NCBI RefSeq assembly: GCF_901875635.1
Contig: NZ_CABFMN010000117.1
Coordinates: 1-64,000, forward strand
DNA from: Xylophilus ampelinus
GTDB lineage: Bacteria > Pseudomonadota > Gammaproteobacteria > Burkholderiales > Burkholderiaceae_C
Direction of reading: 5' to 3'
Length of the DNA stretch: 64,000 bases
Shown: one piece after another, positions 17,347 to 25,918 of the stretch
Layout of the letters: every line of letters starts with the position of its first letter
Numbering within the stretch: the first letter of the stretch is position 1
Position numbers and translations under genes: made by a program
Notes under the pieces: model-generated
Told to the model about the DNA's origin: nothing
Database searches by the model: none
What the model saw: only the letters and a program-made list of their open reading frames with translations

Positions 17347-17378
17347 AAAAAGCGCAGCCGGTGGCTGCGCTTTTTTTT
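17347..17378. terminator. Bidirectional rho-independent terminator
   Basis: AAAAAGCGCAGCC and GGCTGCGCTTTTTTTT form a stem with flanking A and T runs. It sits between the convergent phaZ-like and CBS genes and so can serve both strands. Confidence 0.85.
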
Positions 17379-17405
17379 GGGAACCGATGTGTCCCCGAGT
17401 CCGAC

Positions 17406-17858
17406 TCAGCGCCCCGGCTCTTCCTCGGCCGGCCAGTCGCGGATGTAGGCCTTGAGCATCTTGTTCTCGAAGTTCTGGCTGTCGACCACGGCCTTGGCCA
17501 CGTCGTAGAAGCTGATCACGCCCATGAGCATGCGCTTGTCCATGACCGGCATGTAGCGCGCATGGCGCTCGAGCATCAGGCGACGTACGTCGTCGAGGTC
17601 GGTGTCCATGGTGCAGGTGACAGGGTGCGTGTCGATCGCCTTGCGCACCACCGAATTGCCGACGCTGCCGCCGTTGGCCTGGATGGCGAGGATCACTTCC
17701 CGGAATGTGAGCATGCCCACCAGATCGCCCTGGTCCATGACGACGAGCGAGCCGATGTCCTTGTCGGCCATCACAGCCACGGCTTCGGCCAGCGGCTGGT
17801 CGGGCGTGATCGTGTACAGCGTGTTGCCTTTCACGCGCAGGATGTCGCTGACTTTCAT
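17406..17858 (-). CDS. CBS-domain protein
   Basis: 150 aa protein made of two CBS repeats. The first runs from VSDILRVKGNTLYTITPDQPLAEAV to GMLTFREVILAI; the second from PVTCTMDTDLDDVRRLML to GVISFYDVAKAVVD. Such stand-alone Bateman modules bind adenine nucleotides and sense energy or redox state. A GAGGAGC ribosome site precedes the ATG. It is a single gene with its own terminator downstream and diverges from the sulfhydrylase gene. The partner protein is unknown. Confidence 0.88.
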   Translation of the reverse strand: MKVSDILRVKGNTLYTITPDQPLAEAVAVMADKDIGSLVVMDQGDLVGMLTFREVILAIQANGGSVGNSVVRKAIDTHPVTCTMDTDLDDVRRLMLERHARYMPVMDKRMLMGVISFYDVAKAVVDSQNFENKMLKAYIRDWPAEEEPGR

Positions 17859-18062
17859 CGGGATGCTCCTCTTACTCTCTGGATGGCGCCTCGGGGCCCG
17901 TGGAAGCGGGGCGAATTGAATATAGCCCACAATCGCCGGCGATTGACAAGGCCCTGCCCGCAATGCGCACGCCGCAACGTGACCGGGCGTTACCAAGGAG
18001 ACAGCAGTGACCACCCCGAATCGCGCGCGGCTCCCTTCCATCCACTCTGAACTCACTGAACC

Positions 18063-19376
18063 ATGAGCGGCTATTCCGACCCCGGCTTCGACACCCTGGC
18101 GCTGCACGCCGGTGCCGCGCCCGACCCGGCCACCGGCGCACGCGCGGTGCCGATCCACCTGACGACCTCCTTCGTGTTTGAGTCGAGCGACCACGCGGCG
18201 GCGCTCTTCAACCTTGAGCGTGCGGGCCACGTCTACAGCCGCATCAGCAACCCGACCAACGCGGTGTTCGAACAGCGCATGGCCGCGCTCGAGGGCGGGA
18301 TCGGCGCCATCGCCACGGCCAGCGGCCAGGCGGCGCTGCACCTGGCGGTCGCGACGCTGATGGGCGCGGGCTCGCACATCGTCGCCAGCACGGCGCTGTA
18401 CGGCGGCTCGCAGAACCTTTTGCACTACACGATGCGCCGCTTCGGCATCGAGACCACCTTCGTCAAGCCCGGCGACATCGACGGCTGGCGCGCGGCGGTC
18501 CGGCCCGAGACGAAGCTGTTCTTCGGCGAGACGGTCGGCAACCCGGGCCTGGACGTTCTCGACATCCCCACCGTGAGCGCCATCGCGCACGAGGCCGGCG
18601 TGCCGCTGCTGGTCGACTCGACGCTCACCTCGCCCTACCTCATCAGACCCTTCGAGCATGGGGCCGACCTGGTCTACCACTCGGCCACCAAGTTCCTGTC
18701 GGGCCACGGCACCGTCATCGGCGGCGTGGTGGTCGACGGCGGCAGCTTCGATTGGGAGGCGTCGGGCAAGTTCGCCGAGTTGACGCAGGCCTACGACGGC
18801 TTCCACAACATGGTCTTCAGCGAGGAGTCCACCGTGGGCGCCTTCCTGCTGCGCGCGCGGCGCGAAGGGCTGCGCGACTTCGGTGCCGCCATGAGCCCGC
18901 ACACGGCCTGGCTGATCCTGCAGGGCATCGAGACGCTACCCCTGCGCATGGAGCGGCACATCGCCAACGCCGAGAAGGTGGTGCGGTTCCTGGCCGCGCA
19001 CCCCTTCGTCTCGCGCGTGGGGCACCCGCTGCTCGAATCGCATCCGAGCCATGCGCTGGCCAACCAACTGCTCAAGCACGGCGCCAAGGGCGCGGGCTCG
19101 GTGTTCAGCTTCGACATCAAGGGCGACCGTGCGCAGGGCAAGGCCTTCATCGAGGCCCTGAAGCTGTTCAGCCACCTCGCGAACGTGGGCGATTGCCGCA
19201 GCCTGGTGATCCACCCGGCCAGCACCACGCACTTCCGGATGAGCGACGAGGCGCTGGCCGGCGCCGGCATCGGCCAGGGCACGATCCGCCTGTCGATCGG
19301 GCTGGAAGACCCCGACGACCTCATCGACGACCTCAAGCGTGCGCTCAAGGCGGCGGAGAAGGCGGGCGCGCGATGA
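18063..19376 (+). CDS. metY: O-acetylhomoserine aminocarboxypropyltransferase (PLP, Cys/Met metabolism)
   Basis: 437 aa PLP enzyme of the trans-sulfuration family, expected to make homocysteine from O-acetylhomoserine and sulfide. DTLALHAG at the N-terminus, TTSFVFESSDHAAALF, YSRISNPTNAVFEQRMAALEGG and the PLP lysine in YHSATKFLSGHGTVIGG are diagnostic. The YSRISNPT spelling and the N-terminal GYSDPGFDTLALHAG fit MetY rather than MetZ or MetB, although O-succinylhomoserine use cannot be excluded. It overlaps the following hydrolase gene by ATGA, suggesting translational coupling. Confidence 0.88.
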   Translation: MSGYSDPGFDTLALHAGAAPDPATGARAVPIHLTTSFVFESSDHAAALFNLERAGHVYSRISNPTNAVFEQRMAALEGGIGAIATASGQAALHLAVATLMGAGSHIVASTALYGGSQNLLHYTMRRFGIETTFVKPGDIDGWRAAVRPETKLFFGETVGNPGLDVLDIPTVSAIAHEAGVPLLVDSTLTSPYLIRPFEHGADLVYHSATKFLSGHGTVIGGVVVDGGSFDWEASGKFAELTQAYDGFHNMVFSEESTVGAFLLRARREGLRDFGAAMSPHTAWLILQGIETLPLRMERHIANAEKVVRFLAAHPFVSRVGHPLLESHPSHALANQLLKHGAKGAGSVFSFDIKGDRAQGKAFIEALKLFSHLANVGDCRSLVIHPASTTHFRMSDEALAGAGIGQGTIRLSIGLEDPDDLIDDLKRALKAAEKAGAR

Positions 19377-20200
19377 TCCTCACCGTCCACGGCCACCCCA
19401 CCTACTGCTACACCGGCGGCAAGCCCTTCGATGCGGCCAGGCCCACGGTCGTCTTCATCCACGGCGTGCTCAACGACCACAGCGTCTGGATCCTGCAGAG
19501 CCGCTACCTGGCGAACCACGGCTTCAACGTCCTGGCAGTCGACCTGCCCGGCCATTGCCGCAGCGGCGGCGAGGCGCCCGCGTCGGTCGAAGACGCGGCC
19601 GACTTCATCGGCGCCCTGCTCGACGCCGCCGGCGTGCAGCGCGCCGCGCTGGTCGGCCACAGCTGGGGATCGCTCATCGCGCTGGAGGCCGCGAGCCGGC
19701 TGCGCGAGCGCATCACGCACCTGGTGCTGGTGGGCACGGCTTTCCCGATGAAGGTCTCGCAGGCGCTGCTGGATGCCTCGCAGAACGACCCGGAGGCGGC
19801 GCTGCGCATGGTCAACGTGTTCTCGCGCTCCACCTTGGCGGCGCCGCCTTCGGCGCTGGGCCCGGGCACCTGGGTGTACGGCGCCAGCATGGCGCTGGGG
19901 CGGCGCGTGCTGCGCAGCAACCCGAAGGTGAACGTGTTCCACCGCGGCTTCCTGGCCTGCGACCGCTATGCCAACGGCGAGCAGGCGATCGCGCAGGTCA
20001 CCTGCCCGGTGCTCTTCGTGCTCGGCGCGCAGGACCAGATGACGCAGCCGCGCGCCGCCCAGGGCCTGGTCGAGAAGGCTCGCGCGGCAGGCAGGACGGT
20101 GCGGATCGCGTCGCTGCCGGTGGGCCACCACCAGATGACCGAGACGCCGGACGAAACGCTCTTCGCGCTGCGCGACTTCCTGCAGGCGCCCGCAGGCTGA
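19373..20200 (+). CDS. Alpha/beta-fold hydrolase
   Basis: 275 aa hydrolase with FIHGVLNDHSVW at the oxyanion region, VDLPGHCRSGG, and the nucleophile elbow GHSWGS (Ser at about residue 100). An acidic residue follows in FVLGAQDQMTQP, and the catalytic His is in LPVGHHQMTETP. A small lid lies between about residues 130 and 200. The ATG overlaps the stop of the homocysteine synthase by 4 nt. Coupling to metY might hint at a homoserine-ester related reaction, but this is not shown; it is not MetX by motif or length. Confidence 0.85.
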   Translation: MILTVHGHPTYCYTGGKPFDAARPTVVFIHGVLNDHSVWILQSRYLANHGFNVLAVDLPGHCRSGGEAPASVEDAADFIGALLDAAGVQRAALVGHSWGSLIALEAASRLRERITHLVLVGTAFPMKVSQALLDASQNDPEAALRMVNVFSRSTLAAPPSALGPGTWVYGASMALGRRVLRSNPKVNVFHRGFLACDRYANGEQAIAQVTCPVLFVLGAQDQMTQPRAAQGLVEKARAAGRTVRIASLPVGHHQMTETPDETLFALRDFLQAPAG

Positions 20201-20202
20201 GT

Positions 20203-20730
20203 TCAGTCGCCCGCGGCCGGGTCGAAGGCGCCGGCCGGGGCGTGCTCCAGCGCGGCGATCAGCGTGGCCACGGCCGCGTCGGACGGCTGGGCGACTGGCA
20301 GCGCACCGAGCATGCGGCGCAGGGTCTCGGCATGCGGCAGCAGCGGGCCGAGGAAATGGGTCCCGGCGCCGCTGGCGACCAGCACCGTGGGGAAGGTCTC
20401 GACGTCGAATTCGTCGGCGATGTCGGCGTGGTCCTCGATGTCGACCCAGGCGAAGCGCAGGCCCGGATGGGCGCGGGCGACGTCTTCGAACAGCGGCCGG
20501 TAGTCGCGGCAGGTGCCGCACCACTCGGCACACAGGCAAACGACCCACGGCGCCTGGGCGGCGGACGGGGGCGCAAGGGTAGCGTTCGAAGAAGGCTGCG
20601 GCACGGCGCTGGGACCTGAGGGTTCGGGTGGTGGGGGGTGGCTGGGACCAAAGCCCGTCGCTATTATGGGCAAGCACCCGCCGCAGGGCAGCGCATCCGC
20701 CCATGCCCGCGCCGGCGCACCGAGATGCAC
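20203..20730 (-). CDS. Thioredoxin-family protein
   Basis: The thioredoxin fold is clear from WVVCLCAEWCGTCRDYRPLFEDVA, with active site WCGTC, then LRFAWVDIEDHADIADEFDVETFPTVLV with the cis-Pro. The only ATG start (20730) gives 175 aa with an odd Pro/Ser-rich leader. A GTG at 20604 preceded by CAGG would give 133 aa and is a realistic alternative. There is no clear signal peptide, so it is probably a cytoplasmic thiol-disulfide protein. It converges with the hydrolase gene, leaving only 2 nt between the stops. Confidence 0.78.
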   Translation of the reverse strand: MHLGAPARAWADALPCGGCLPIIATGFGPSHPPPPEPSGPSAVPQPSSNATLAPPSAAQAPWVVCLCAEWCGTCRDYRPLFEDVARAHPGLRFAWVDIEDHADIADEFDVETFPTVLVASGAGTHFLGPLLPHAETLRRMLGALPVAQPSDAAVATLIAALEHAPAGAFDPAAGD

Positions 20731-20741
20731 AGGAGACCGCG

Positions 20742-21083
20742 ATGAACAGCACCACGAGCACCGCGCCCGCCGCCGTCGATCCGCGGCACTTCACGAGCTT
20801 TGCCGAGTTCTACCCCTTCTATCTGAGCGAGCACGCGAACCGCACTTGCAGGCGCCTGCATTTCGTGGGATCCAGCCTCGGTCTGGTCTGTCTGGCGCTG
20901 CTGGTCGTCACCGGCAACCCCTGGTGGCTGCTGGCGGGCCTGGTGGCCGGTTACGCCTTCGCCTGGATCGGCCACTTCGGCTTCGAGAAGAACAAGCCCG
21001 CCTCGTTCAAGCGCCCGCTCTACAGCTTCATGGGCGACTGGGCGATGTACCGCGACATCTGGCTGGGCCGCATCAAGCTCTGA
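20742..21083 (+). CDS. DUF962/Mpo1-like membrane protein
   Basis: 113 aa protein with two hydrophobic segments (LGLVCLALLVVTGNPWWLLAGLVAG). The conserved Mpo1-type His motifs are HANRTCRRLHFVG and WIGHFGFEKNKPASF. The yeast relative is an iron-dependent dioxygenase acting on 2-hydroxy fatty acids; bacterial members are mostly uncharacterised. An AGGAGA site supports the ATG at 20742. The last 64 nt overlap the 3' end of the converging yihY-like gene. Confidence 0.85.
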   Translation: MNSTTSTAPAAVDPRHFTSFAEFYPFYLSEHANRTCRRLHFVGSSLGLVCLALLVVTGNPWWLLAGLVAGYAFAWIGHFGFEKNKPASFKRPLYSFMGDWAMYRDIWLGRIKL

Positions 21084-22342
21084 AGGCCGGCGTTCGCATC
21101 CGCCGGCGCCGTTTCGGTTTGCTCCTGATTCGATAGCACGTCCCGCAGGCGCAGTGCGGCCAGCGGGCCCTTTTCCCATAAATTCTCGAGCACGGGCGTG
21201 CGCGGCACCATGAGGGCCACGGCCAGCGCTTCGAGCGGGGTGTGGTCTGGATCGGCCAGCAGCACGTAACGGGGATCGTCGCTGTCGTCGGCCTCGGCGA
21301 TCTCGCCCACCCAGTCGAGCGCGACCAGCGTCTCGAGCACCGCGGCGAGTTGCAGTGCATCGACGCGCATGCGCACCACCAGCTCGCGCGCGCCCACGCC
21401 CTTGTACGGCTGCGCCCGCGCGCGGTCCAGGTGCTGCAGCACCTCCACCGCGAGCTGCATCGGCCAGCCTGGCGTGCCACCCCGGCGCGCCACGCCCGTG
21501 AGCAGGCTGGGCAGGTAGGCGGCGATCACAGCGCCCAGCAGCACGATGACCCAGGCGACGTAGATCCACACCAGCAGGATGGGTACCGTGGCGAAGGCAC
21601 CGTACATCACCGAGTAGGTCGGCACCTGGCCCAGGTACCAGCCCAGCACGCGCTTGGCGACCTCGATGGCGGCAGCGACGAAGAAGCCGCCCGTCCATGC
21701 ATGCGACCACTTCACGTGCGTGTTGGGCACGTAGTGGTAGAGGGCGCCCATGCCCGCGGCGAGCAGCATGAACTCGAAGGCATCGAAGAGGAACTTGAGC
21801 AGGTCGTTGTCGTGCACCACGCCGCGCGAGGCGGAGAACACGTAGGCGGTCGTCGACAGGCTGGCCGCCAGCACCAGCGGCCCCAGCGTGATGGCGGCCC
21901 AGTAGATCAACACGCGCTGCGCGAAGGGTCGCGGGTTGGGCACGCGCCAGATGTTGTTGAGCGTCTTGTCGATGGTCAGGATGAGCGCGATGGCCGTGAC
22001 CAGCAGCACGCCCAGGCCCGCGATGCCCAGCCCGCTCGCCTTGCTGGCGAACTGCGTGAGGTAGCCCAGCACCTGGCGCGCGATGTTCTCGGGGATCAGG
22101 CTCTCGACCAGCCAGCGCTGCAGCCGGCCCTGCATGGCCTGGAACATCGGGAACACGGTGAACAGCGCCAGCGCCACCGTGAAGAAGGGCACCATCGCGA
22201 TGGTGGTGGTGAAGGTCAGGCTGCTGGCGGTGAGGCCGAGGCGGTCCTCGCGGAAGCGTTCTCCCAGCACCGCCGCTGTATTGCGCCACGGAAAGTGCGA
22301 AAGGTCCCTCCAGAGCTGCCGGCGATTCATGGCCGGTATCAT
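21020..22342 (-). CDS. YihY/virulence factor BrkB-family membrane protein
   Basis: 440 aa inner membrane protein, once misnamed RNase BN. About six hydrophobic helices lie in the first 290 residues, with the signature DRLGLTASSLTFTTTIAMVPFFTVALALF, IWRVPNPRPFAQRVLIYWA and VPNTHVKWSHAWTGGFFVA. The C-terminal cytoplasmic part resembles a winged-helix region. The final about 50 residues contain repeat copy E (WEKGPLAALRLRDVLSNQEQ) and then run antisense into the DUF962 gene, which looks like a stop lost when the repeat arrived. ATG at 22342 or 22330. Confidence 0.88.
   Translation of the reverse strand: MIPAMNRRQLWRDLSHFPWRNTAAVLGERFREDRLGLTASSLTFTTTIAMVPFFTVALALFTVFPMFQAMQGRLQRWLVESLIPENIARQVLGYLTQFASKASGLGIAGLGVLLVTAIALILTIDKTLNNIWRVPNPRPFAQRVLIYWAAITLGPLVLAASLSTTAYVFSASRGVVHDNDLLKFLFDAFEFMLLAAGMGALYHYVPNTHVKWSHAWTGGFFVAAAIEVAKRVLGWYLGQVPTYSVMYGAFATVPILLVWIYVAWVIVLLGAVIAAYLPSLLTGVARRGGTPGWPMQLAVEVLQHLDRARAQPYKGVGARELVVRMRVDALQLAAVLETLVALDWVGEIAEADDSDDPRYVLLADPDHTPLEALAVALMVPRTPVLENLWEKGPLAALRLRDVLSNQEQTETAPADANAGLQSLMRPSQMSRYIAQSPMKL
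21118..21180 (-). repeat. Dispersed GCTAT-hairpin repeat, copy E, inside the yihY-like gene
   Basis: Read on the minus strand, it matches copy C ungapped at 39 of 57 positions by eye, including CTGCGCCTGCG and GTGCTATCG...GAGCAA. It encodes the C-terminal segment LRDVLSNQEQ, which resembles the FolA segment made by copy D. Confidence 0.6.
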
Positions 22343-22404
22343 GCCATTCGCCCTTGCACGCGCCGCCGAGCCGAGGCGCCCGTCTCCTGCCTCGCCCGTC
22401 TCCC

Positions 22405-22818
22405 GTGAACGCTGCCCTCCTTCCCGCCCCTTCGCCCGCGGTGCTCGCCACGCGGCGCCTGGCCGTGGGCAGCCTGGTGGGCCTGATCGCGCTGGGCTTC
22501 GCGTGGGAGATGTGGCTGGCGCCCCTGCGCCCGGGCGGCTCGTGGCTGGCCCTCAAGGTGCTACCGCTGGTCCTGCCGCTGGCCGGGCTGCTGAAGAACC
22601 GCATGTACACCTACCGCTGGGTCAGCCTGCTGGTCTGGCTCTATTTCACCGAAGGCGTGGTGCGCGCATGGAGCGACGCCACGGCACTCAGCCGCACGCT
22701 GGCGGGCGTCGAGATCCTGCTGTGCCTCACGCTGTTCGCGGCCTGCGCCTGGCATGTGCGCCTGCGGCTGCGCACCGCCACGCCTGCGACGCCTCCCGCC
22801 ACCGCCTCCTCCCCATGA
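22405..22818 (+). CDS. DUF2069 membrane protein
   Basis: 137 aa from the GTG at 22405, with four hydrophobic segments: LAVGSLVGLIALGFAWEMWLAP, WLALKVLPLVLPLAGLL, WVSLLVWLYFTEGVVRAW and GVEILLCLTLFAACAW. The KNRMYTYRWVSLLVWLYFTEG stretch is the DUF2069 hallmark. An ATG at 22354 would add an implausible Arg/Pro-rich leader. It shares 4 nt with the following oxidase gene. Function unknown; members are usually near wrbA or redox genes in betaproteobacteria. Confidence 0.82.
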   Translation: MNAALLPAPSPAVLATRRLAVGSLVGLIALGFAWEMWLAPLRPGGSWLALKVLPLVLPLAGLLKNRMYTYRWVSLLVWLYFTEGVVRAWSDATALSRTLAGVEILLCLTLFAACAWHVRLRLRTATPATPPATASSP

Positions 22819-24236
22819 GCACTTCCCTGATCGACGACCTGCGCGCCATCGTCGGCGCCTCCCACGTGCTGACCGATGGCGACCTGAGCGCCTGGGAGCA
22901 GGACTGGCGCAAGCGCGCCCGCGGCAAGGCGCTGGCCGTGGTGCGGCCCGGCAGCACCGACGAGGTGGCACGCGTGGTCAAGGCCTGCGCCGCGGCCGGC
23001 ACCTCGATCGTTGCGCAGGGCGGCAACACCGGGCTGGCCGTGGGCTCGGTGCCCGACGGCTCCGGCACGCAGGTCGTGCTGAGCCTGACGCGCCTGAACG
23101 CCATCCGCGAGATCGATGCGGCCAACCTCACCGTCACCGTCGAGGCCGGCTGCGTGCTGCAGGCGCTGCAGGCGGCGGCAGACAAGGCGGGCTTCCTGTT
23201 CCCCCTGAGCCTGGCGGCCGAGGGCAGCTGCACGATCGGGGGCAACCTCGCCACCAACGCAGGCGGCACGCAGGTGGTGCGCTACGGCAACGCGCGCGAG
23301 CTGTGCCTGGGCCTGGAAGTGGTCACCGCGCAGGGCGAGGTGTGGCACGGCACCAGCGGCCTGCGCAAGGACAACACCGGCTACGACCTGCGCGACCTGC
23401 TGGTGGGCAGCGAGGGCACGCTGGGCATCATCACCGCCGCCACGATGAAGCTGTACCCGCTGCCCGCCGCGCAGCTCACGGCCTGGGCCGCGGTGCCTTC
23501 GCTCGAACACGCCGTCACGCTGCTGGGCCTGGCGCACCGCCAGCTCGGCGCGGGCCTGACGGGCTTCGAAGTCATGGGCCAATTCGCGCTGAGCCTGGTG
23601 GGCAAGCACATGCCGCAGCTGCGCGTGCCTTTCCTGGGCGACGAGGCGACACCGTATTGCGTTCTGCTCGAGAACTCCGACAGCGAATCCGAAGACCACG
23701 CCCGCGCGCGCTTCGAGGCGCTGCTGGAGAGCGCCTTCGAGGACGGCTGCGTGACCGACGCGGTGATCGCCGAGAACCTGACGCAGGCGCACCAGCTCTG
23801 GCACATCCGCGAGAGCATTCCGCTGGCGCAGGCCGAAGAGGGCCTGAACATCAAGCACGACATCTCCATCGGCGTATCGCGCATCCCGGCCTTCGTGGCC
23901 GAGACCGACGCGCTGCTGCAGAAGGAGATCGCCGGCGTGCGCCTGGTCAACTTCGGCCACCTGGGCGACGGCAACCTGCACTACAACGTGCAGGCGCCGG
24001 TCGACGGCGATGCGAAGGCCTTCCTGCGCGAGCAGGAGGAGCGGGTGAACACGCTGGTCTACGACCAGGTCGAGAAATTCGGCGGGTCGTTCTCGGCCGA
24101 GCACGGCATCGGCGAGCTCAAGGTGCACAAGCTCGAGAAGCACAAGTCGCCGGTGGCGCTGGGCATGATGCGCGCCATCAAGGGCGCGCTCGATCCGCAG
24201 AACGTGTTGAATCCGGGGCGCGTGCTGAGGGCCTGA
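22815..24236 (+). CDS. FAD-binding 2-hydroxyacid dehydrogenase (GlcD/D-lactate dehydrogenase type)
   Basis: 473 aa flavoprotein. The N-terminal FAD_binding_4 domain includes VVRPGSTDEVARVVKAC, VAQGGNTGLAVGSVPD and GNLATNAGGTQVVRYGNARELCLGLE. The C-terminal oxidase domain has LYPLPAAQL, HISIG-like IKHDISIGVSRIP, NFGHLGDGNLHYNV with metal-binding His residues, and SFSAEHGIGELK. This layout fits D-2-hydroxyglutarate or D-lactate dehydrogenases rather than glycolate oxidase subunit D, because no GlcE/GlcF genes follow. The start overlaps the DUF2069 stop by ATGA. Confidence 0.9.
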   Translation: MSTSLIDDLRAIVGASHVLTDGDLSAWEQDWRKRARGKALAVVRPGSTDEVARVVKACAAAGTSIVAQGGNTGLAVGSVPDGSGTQVVLSLTRLNAIREIDAANLTVTVEAGCVLQALQAAADKAGFLFPLSLAAEGSCTIGGNLATNAGGTQVVRYGNARELCLGLEVVTAQGEVWHGTSGLRKDNTGYDLRDLLVGSEGTLGIITAATMKLYPLPAAQLTAWAAVPSLEHAVTLLGLAHRQLGAGLTGFEVMGQFALSLVGKHMPQLRVPFLGDEATPYCVLLENSDSESEDHARARFEALLESAFEDGCVTDAVIAENLTQAHQLWHIRESIPLAQAEEGLNIKHDISIGVSRIPAFVAETDALLQKEIAGVRLVNFGHLGDGNLHYNVQAPVDGDAKAFLREQEERVNTLVYDQVEKFGGSFSAEHGIGELKVHKLEKHKSPVALGMMRAIKGALDPQNVLNPGRVLRA

Positions 24237-24245
24237 GTCCGCGCT

Positions 24246-24515
24246 TCAAGGCGCCGTGTCGCGCTCCAGGCGGCCCAACCAAGCCAGCGCTTCTTCCCGC
24301 CCGCCACCGCACATCTGCGCCGAGGGTTGAAGCCCTCCGCACACCGCCGGCCGCTCGGGCTGGCCGAACAGGCGGCAGCGCAAGGCCTCGTCGAGCTGCA
24401 CGCAGGGCACGCCCGCCGGCTTGCCATGGGGCATGCCGGGGATGGGCGAACTGATCGAAGGGGCGATGCAGCAGGCGGCGCAGCCGCTGCGGCAGGCCGG
24501 CGCGGGGGTGTACAT
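24246..24515 (-). CDS. YkgJ-family cysteine-cluster protein
   Basis: Small 89 aa protein with conserved cysteines in [46 protein letters not shown] and QMCG. This pattern is the zinc- or iron-sulfur-binding CxxCxxCC family (UPF0153). The ATG ending at 24515 gives a sensible length; a longer frame upstream would overlap the thyA start region. It diverges from thyA and converges with the FAD oxidase. The biochemical role of the family is unclear. Confidence 0.82.
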   Translation of the reverse strand: MYTPAPACRSGCAACCIAPSISSPIPGMPHGKPAGVPCVQLDEALRCRLFGQPERPAVCGGLQPSAQMCGGGREEALAWLGRLERDTAP

Positions 24516-24560
24516 CGCGCGATTGGAGCATGGCCCGCCGCCGGAAACGCAGGGGCCTCC

Positions 24561-24566
24561 TAGAAT
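24561..24566 (+). promoter_or_regulatory. Possible -10 box for thyA
   Basis: TAGAAT lies 26 nt upstream of the thyA ATG and would give a short leader. No convincing -35 hexamer is visible, so this is a weak call. Confidence 0.3.
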
Positions 24567-24591
24567 CTCCCGACAGTCCTCGATCGCCGCC

Positions 24592-25413
24592 ATGTCCAGC
24601 CCGTCCACACATCCGATCCGCCACCAGTACGAAGACTTCATGCGCCACGTCGACCAGACGGGCGTGTTCAAGAGCGACCGCACCGGCACCGGCACCAAGA
24701 GCGTGTTCGGCCACCAGATGCGCTTCGACCTGAACGAGGGCTTTCCGCTGGTCACGACCAAGAAGGTGCATGTCAAGTCCATCATCCACGAGCTGCTGTG
24801 GTTTTTGCAGGGTTCGTCGGACAACAACTGGCTGCGCGAGCGCGGCGTGACGATCTGGGACGAATGGGCGCGCGAGGACGGCGACCTGGGCCCCGTGTAT
24901 GGCGTGCAGTGGCGCAGTTGGCCCACGCCGGACGGCGGTCACATCGACCAGATCGCGCAGGTGATCCAGACGCTCAAGACCAACCCCGACTCGCGCCGCA
25001 TCATCGTGAGCGCCTGGAACGTGGCCGAGCTGGACAAGATGGCGCTGATGCCCTGCCACGCCTTCTTCCAGTTCTACGTGGCCGAAGGGCGGCTGAGTTG
25101 CCAGCTCTACCAGCGCAGCGCCGACATCTTCCTGGGCGTGCCCTTCAACATCGCGAGCTACGCGCTGCTCACGCACATGGTGGCGCAGCAGTGCGACCTG
25201 CAGGTGGGCGACTTCATCTGGACCGGCGGCGACTGCCACATCTACAGCAACCATGCCGAGCAGGTGGCGCTGCAACTGAGCCGCGAGCCGCGGCCCTACC
25301 CCACGCTGCACATCGCGCGCCGGCCGCCCTCGATCTTCGACTACCAGTACGAGGACTTCCACTTCGAGGGCTACGACCCGCATCCGGCCATCAAGGCGCC
25401 CGTGGCCGTTTGA
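24592..25413 (+). CDS. thyA: Thymidylate synthase
   Basis: 273 aa enzyme converting dUMP to dTMP with methylene-tetrahydrofolate. [20 protein letters not shown] binds the substrate phosphate. Catalytic Cys155 sits in [12 protein letters not shown], and [22 protein letters not shown] contains the Arg-Ser-Asp dUMP contacts. [13 protein letters not shown] and the C-terminal KAPVAV end are also typical. The length matches E. coli ThyA. folA follows 13 nt downstream, so folate consumption and regeneration are co-expressed. Start chosen at the ATG giving the usual [10 protein letters not shown] beginning. Confidence 0.97.
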   Translation: MSSPSTHPIRHQYEDFMRHVDQTGVFKSDRTGTGTKSVFGHQMRFDLNEGFPLVTTKKVHVKSIIHELLWFLQGSSDNNWLRERGVTIWDEWAREDGDLGPVYGVQWRSWPTPDGGHIDQIAQVIQTLKTNPDSRRIIVSAWNVAELDKMALMPCHAFFQFYVAEGRLSCQLYQRSADIFLGVPFNIASYALLTHMVAQQCDLQVGDFIWTGGDCHIYSNHAEQVALQLSREPRPYPTLHIARRPPSIFDYQYEDFHFEGYDPHPAIKAPVAV

Positions 25414-25426
25414 AGAAAGGCCGCTG

Positions 25427-25918
25427 ATGCGCGTCAACCTCATCTACGCCCGCGCGGCCAATGGCGTGATCGGCGTGAACGGCGACCTGCCCTGGCACCT
25501 GCCCGAGGACATGGCGCACTTCAAGCGCATGACGGCGGCCAGCCCGGTGGTGATGGGCCGCAAGACCTGGGACTCGCTGCCGCCGCGATTCCGGCCGCTG
25601 CCGGGGCGCCGGAACATCGTCGTCACGCGCCAGCCGGATTGGAACGAAATCGGGGCGCAGCGCGCGTCCAGCCTGCGAGAGGCGCTATCGATTTGTGAGC
25701 AAGAAGCCGAGGTCTGGGTGATCGGCGGTGCGCAGATCTATGCGGCCGCGGAGCCGCTGGCCCAGCGCGCGGTCGTGACCGAGATCGATCGCGACTTCGA
25801 AGGCGACGCACATGCGCCCACGCTCGGGCCGGCCTGGCGCGAGACCGCGCGCGAATCGCACACCTCGGCCAAGGACGGCCTGCCCTTCGCCTTCGTCGTC
25901 TACGAGCGTGGCGCCTGA
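25427..25918 (+). CDS. folA: Dihydrofolate reductase
   Basis: 163 aa NADPH-dependent reductase regenerating tetrahydrofolate. Visible are VIGVNGDLPWHLPEDMAHFK with the catalytic acidic residue, VVMGRKTWDSLP, LPGRRNIVVTRQ and the cofactor motif VWVIGGAQIY. The segment between RQ and VWVIGG (about residues 70-93) is encoded by repeat copy D. Its length hardly differs from E. coli DHFR there, so the fold can accommodate it. It is downstream of thyA and overlaps the GTG start of the next gene. Confidence 0.96.
   Translation: MRVNLIYARAANGVIGVNGDLPWHLPEDMAHFKRMTAASPVVMGRKTWDSLPPRFRPLPGRRNIVVTRQPDWNEIGAQRASSLREALSICEQEAEVWVIGGAQIYAAAEPLAQRAVVTEIDRDFEGDAHAPTLGPAWRETARESHTSAKDGLPFAFVVYERGA
25637..25706 (+). 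repeat. Dispersed GCTAT-hairpin repeat, copy D, inside folA
   Basis: Starts GATTGGAACGAAATCGG and ends GCGCTATCGATTTGTGAGCA. Ungapped comparison with intergenic copy C gives 51 of 70 identities by eye. It is read in the sense direction as part of FolA (LREALSICEQ). Confidence 0.7.

Noticed and set aside
24178..25443. Minus-strand frame opposite thyA
   Set aside because: Antisense composition and no motifs. The real minus-strand gene here is the 89-codon cysteine-cluster protein in another frame.
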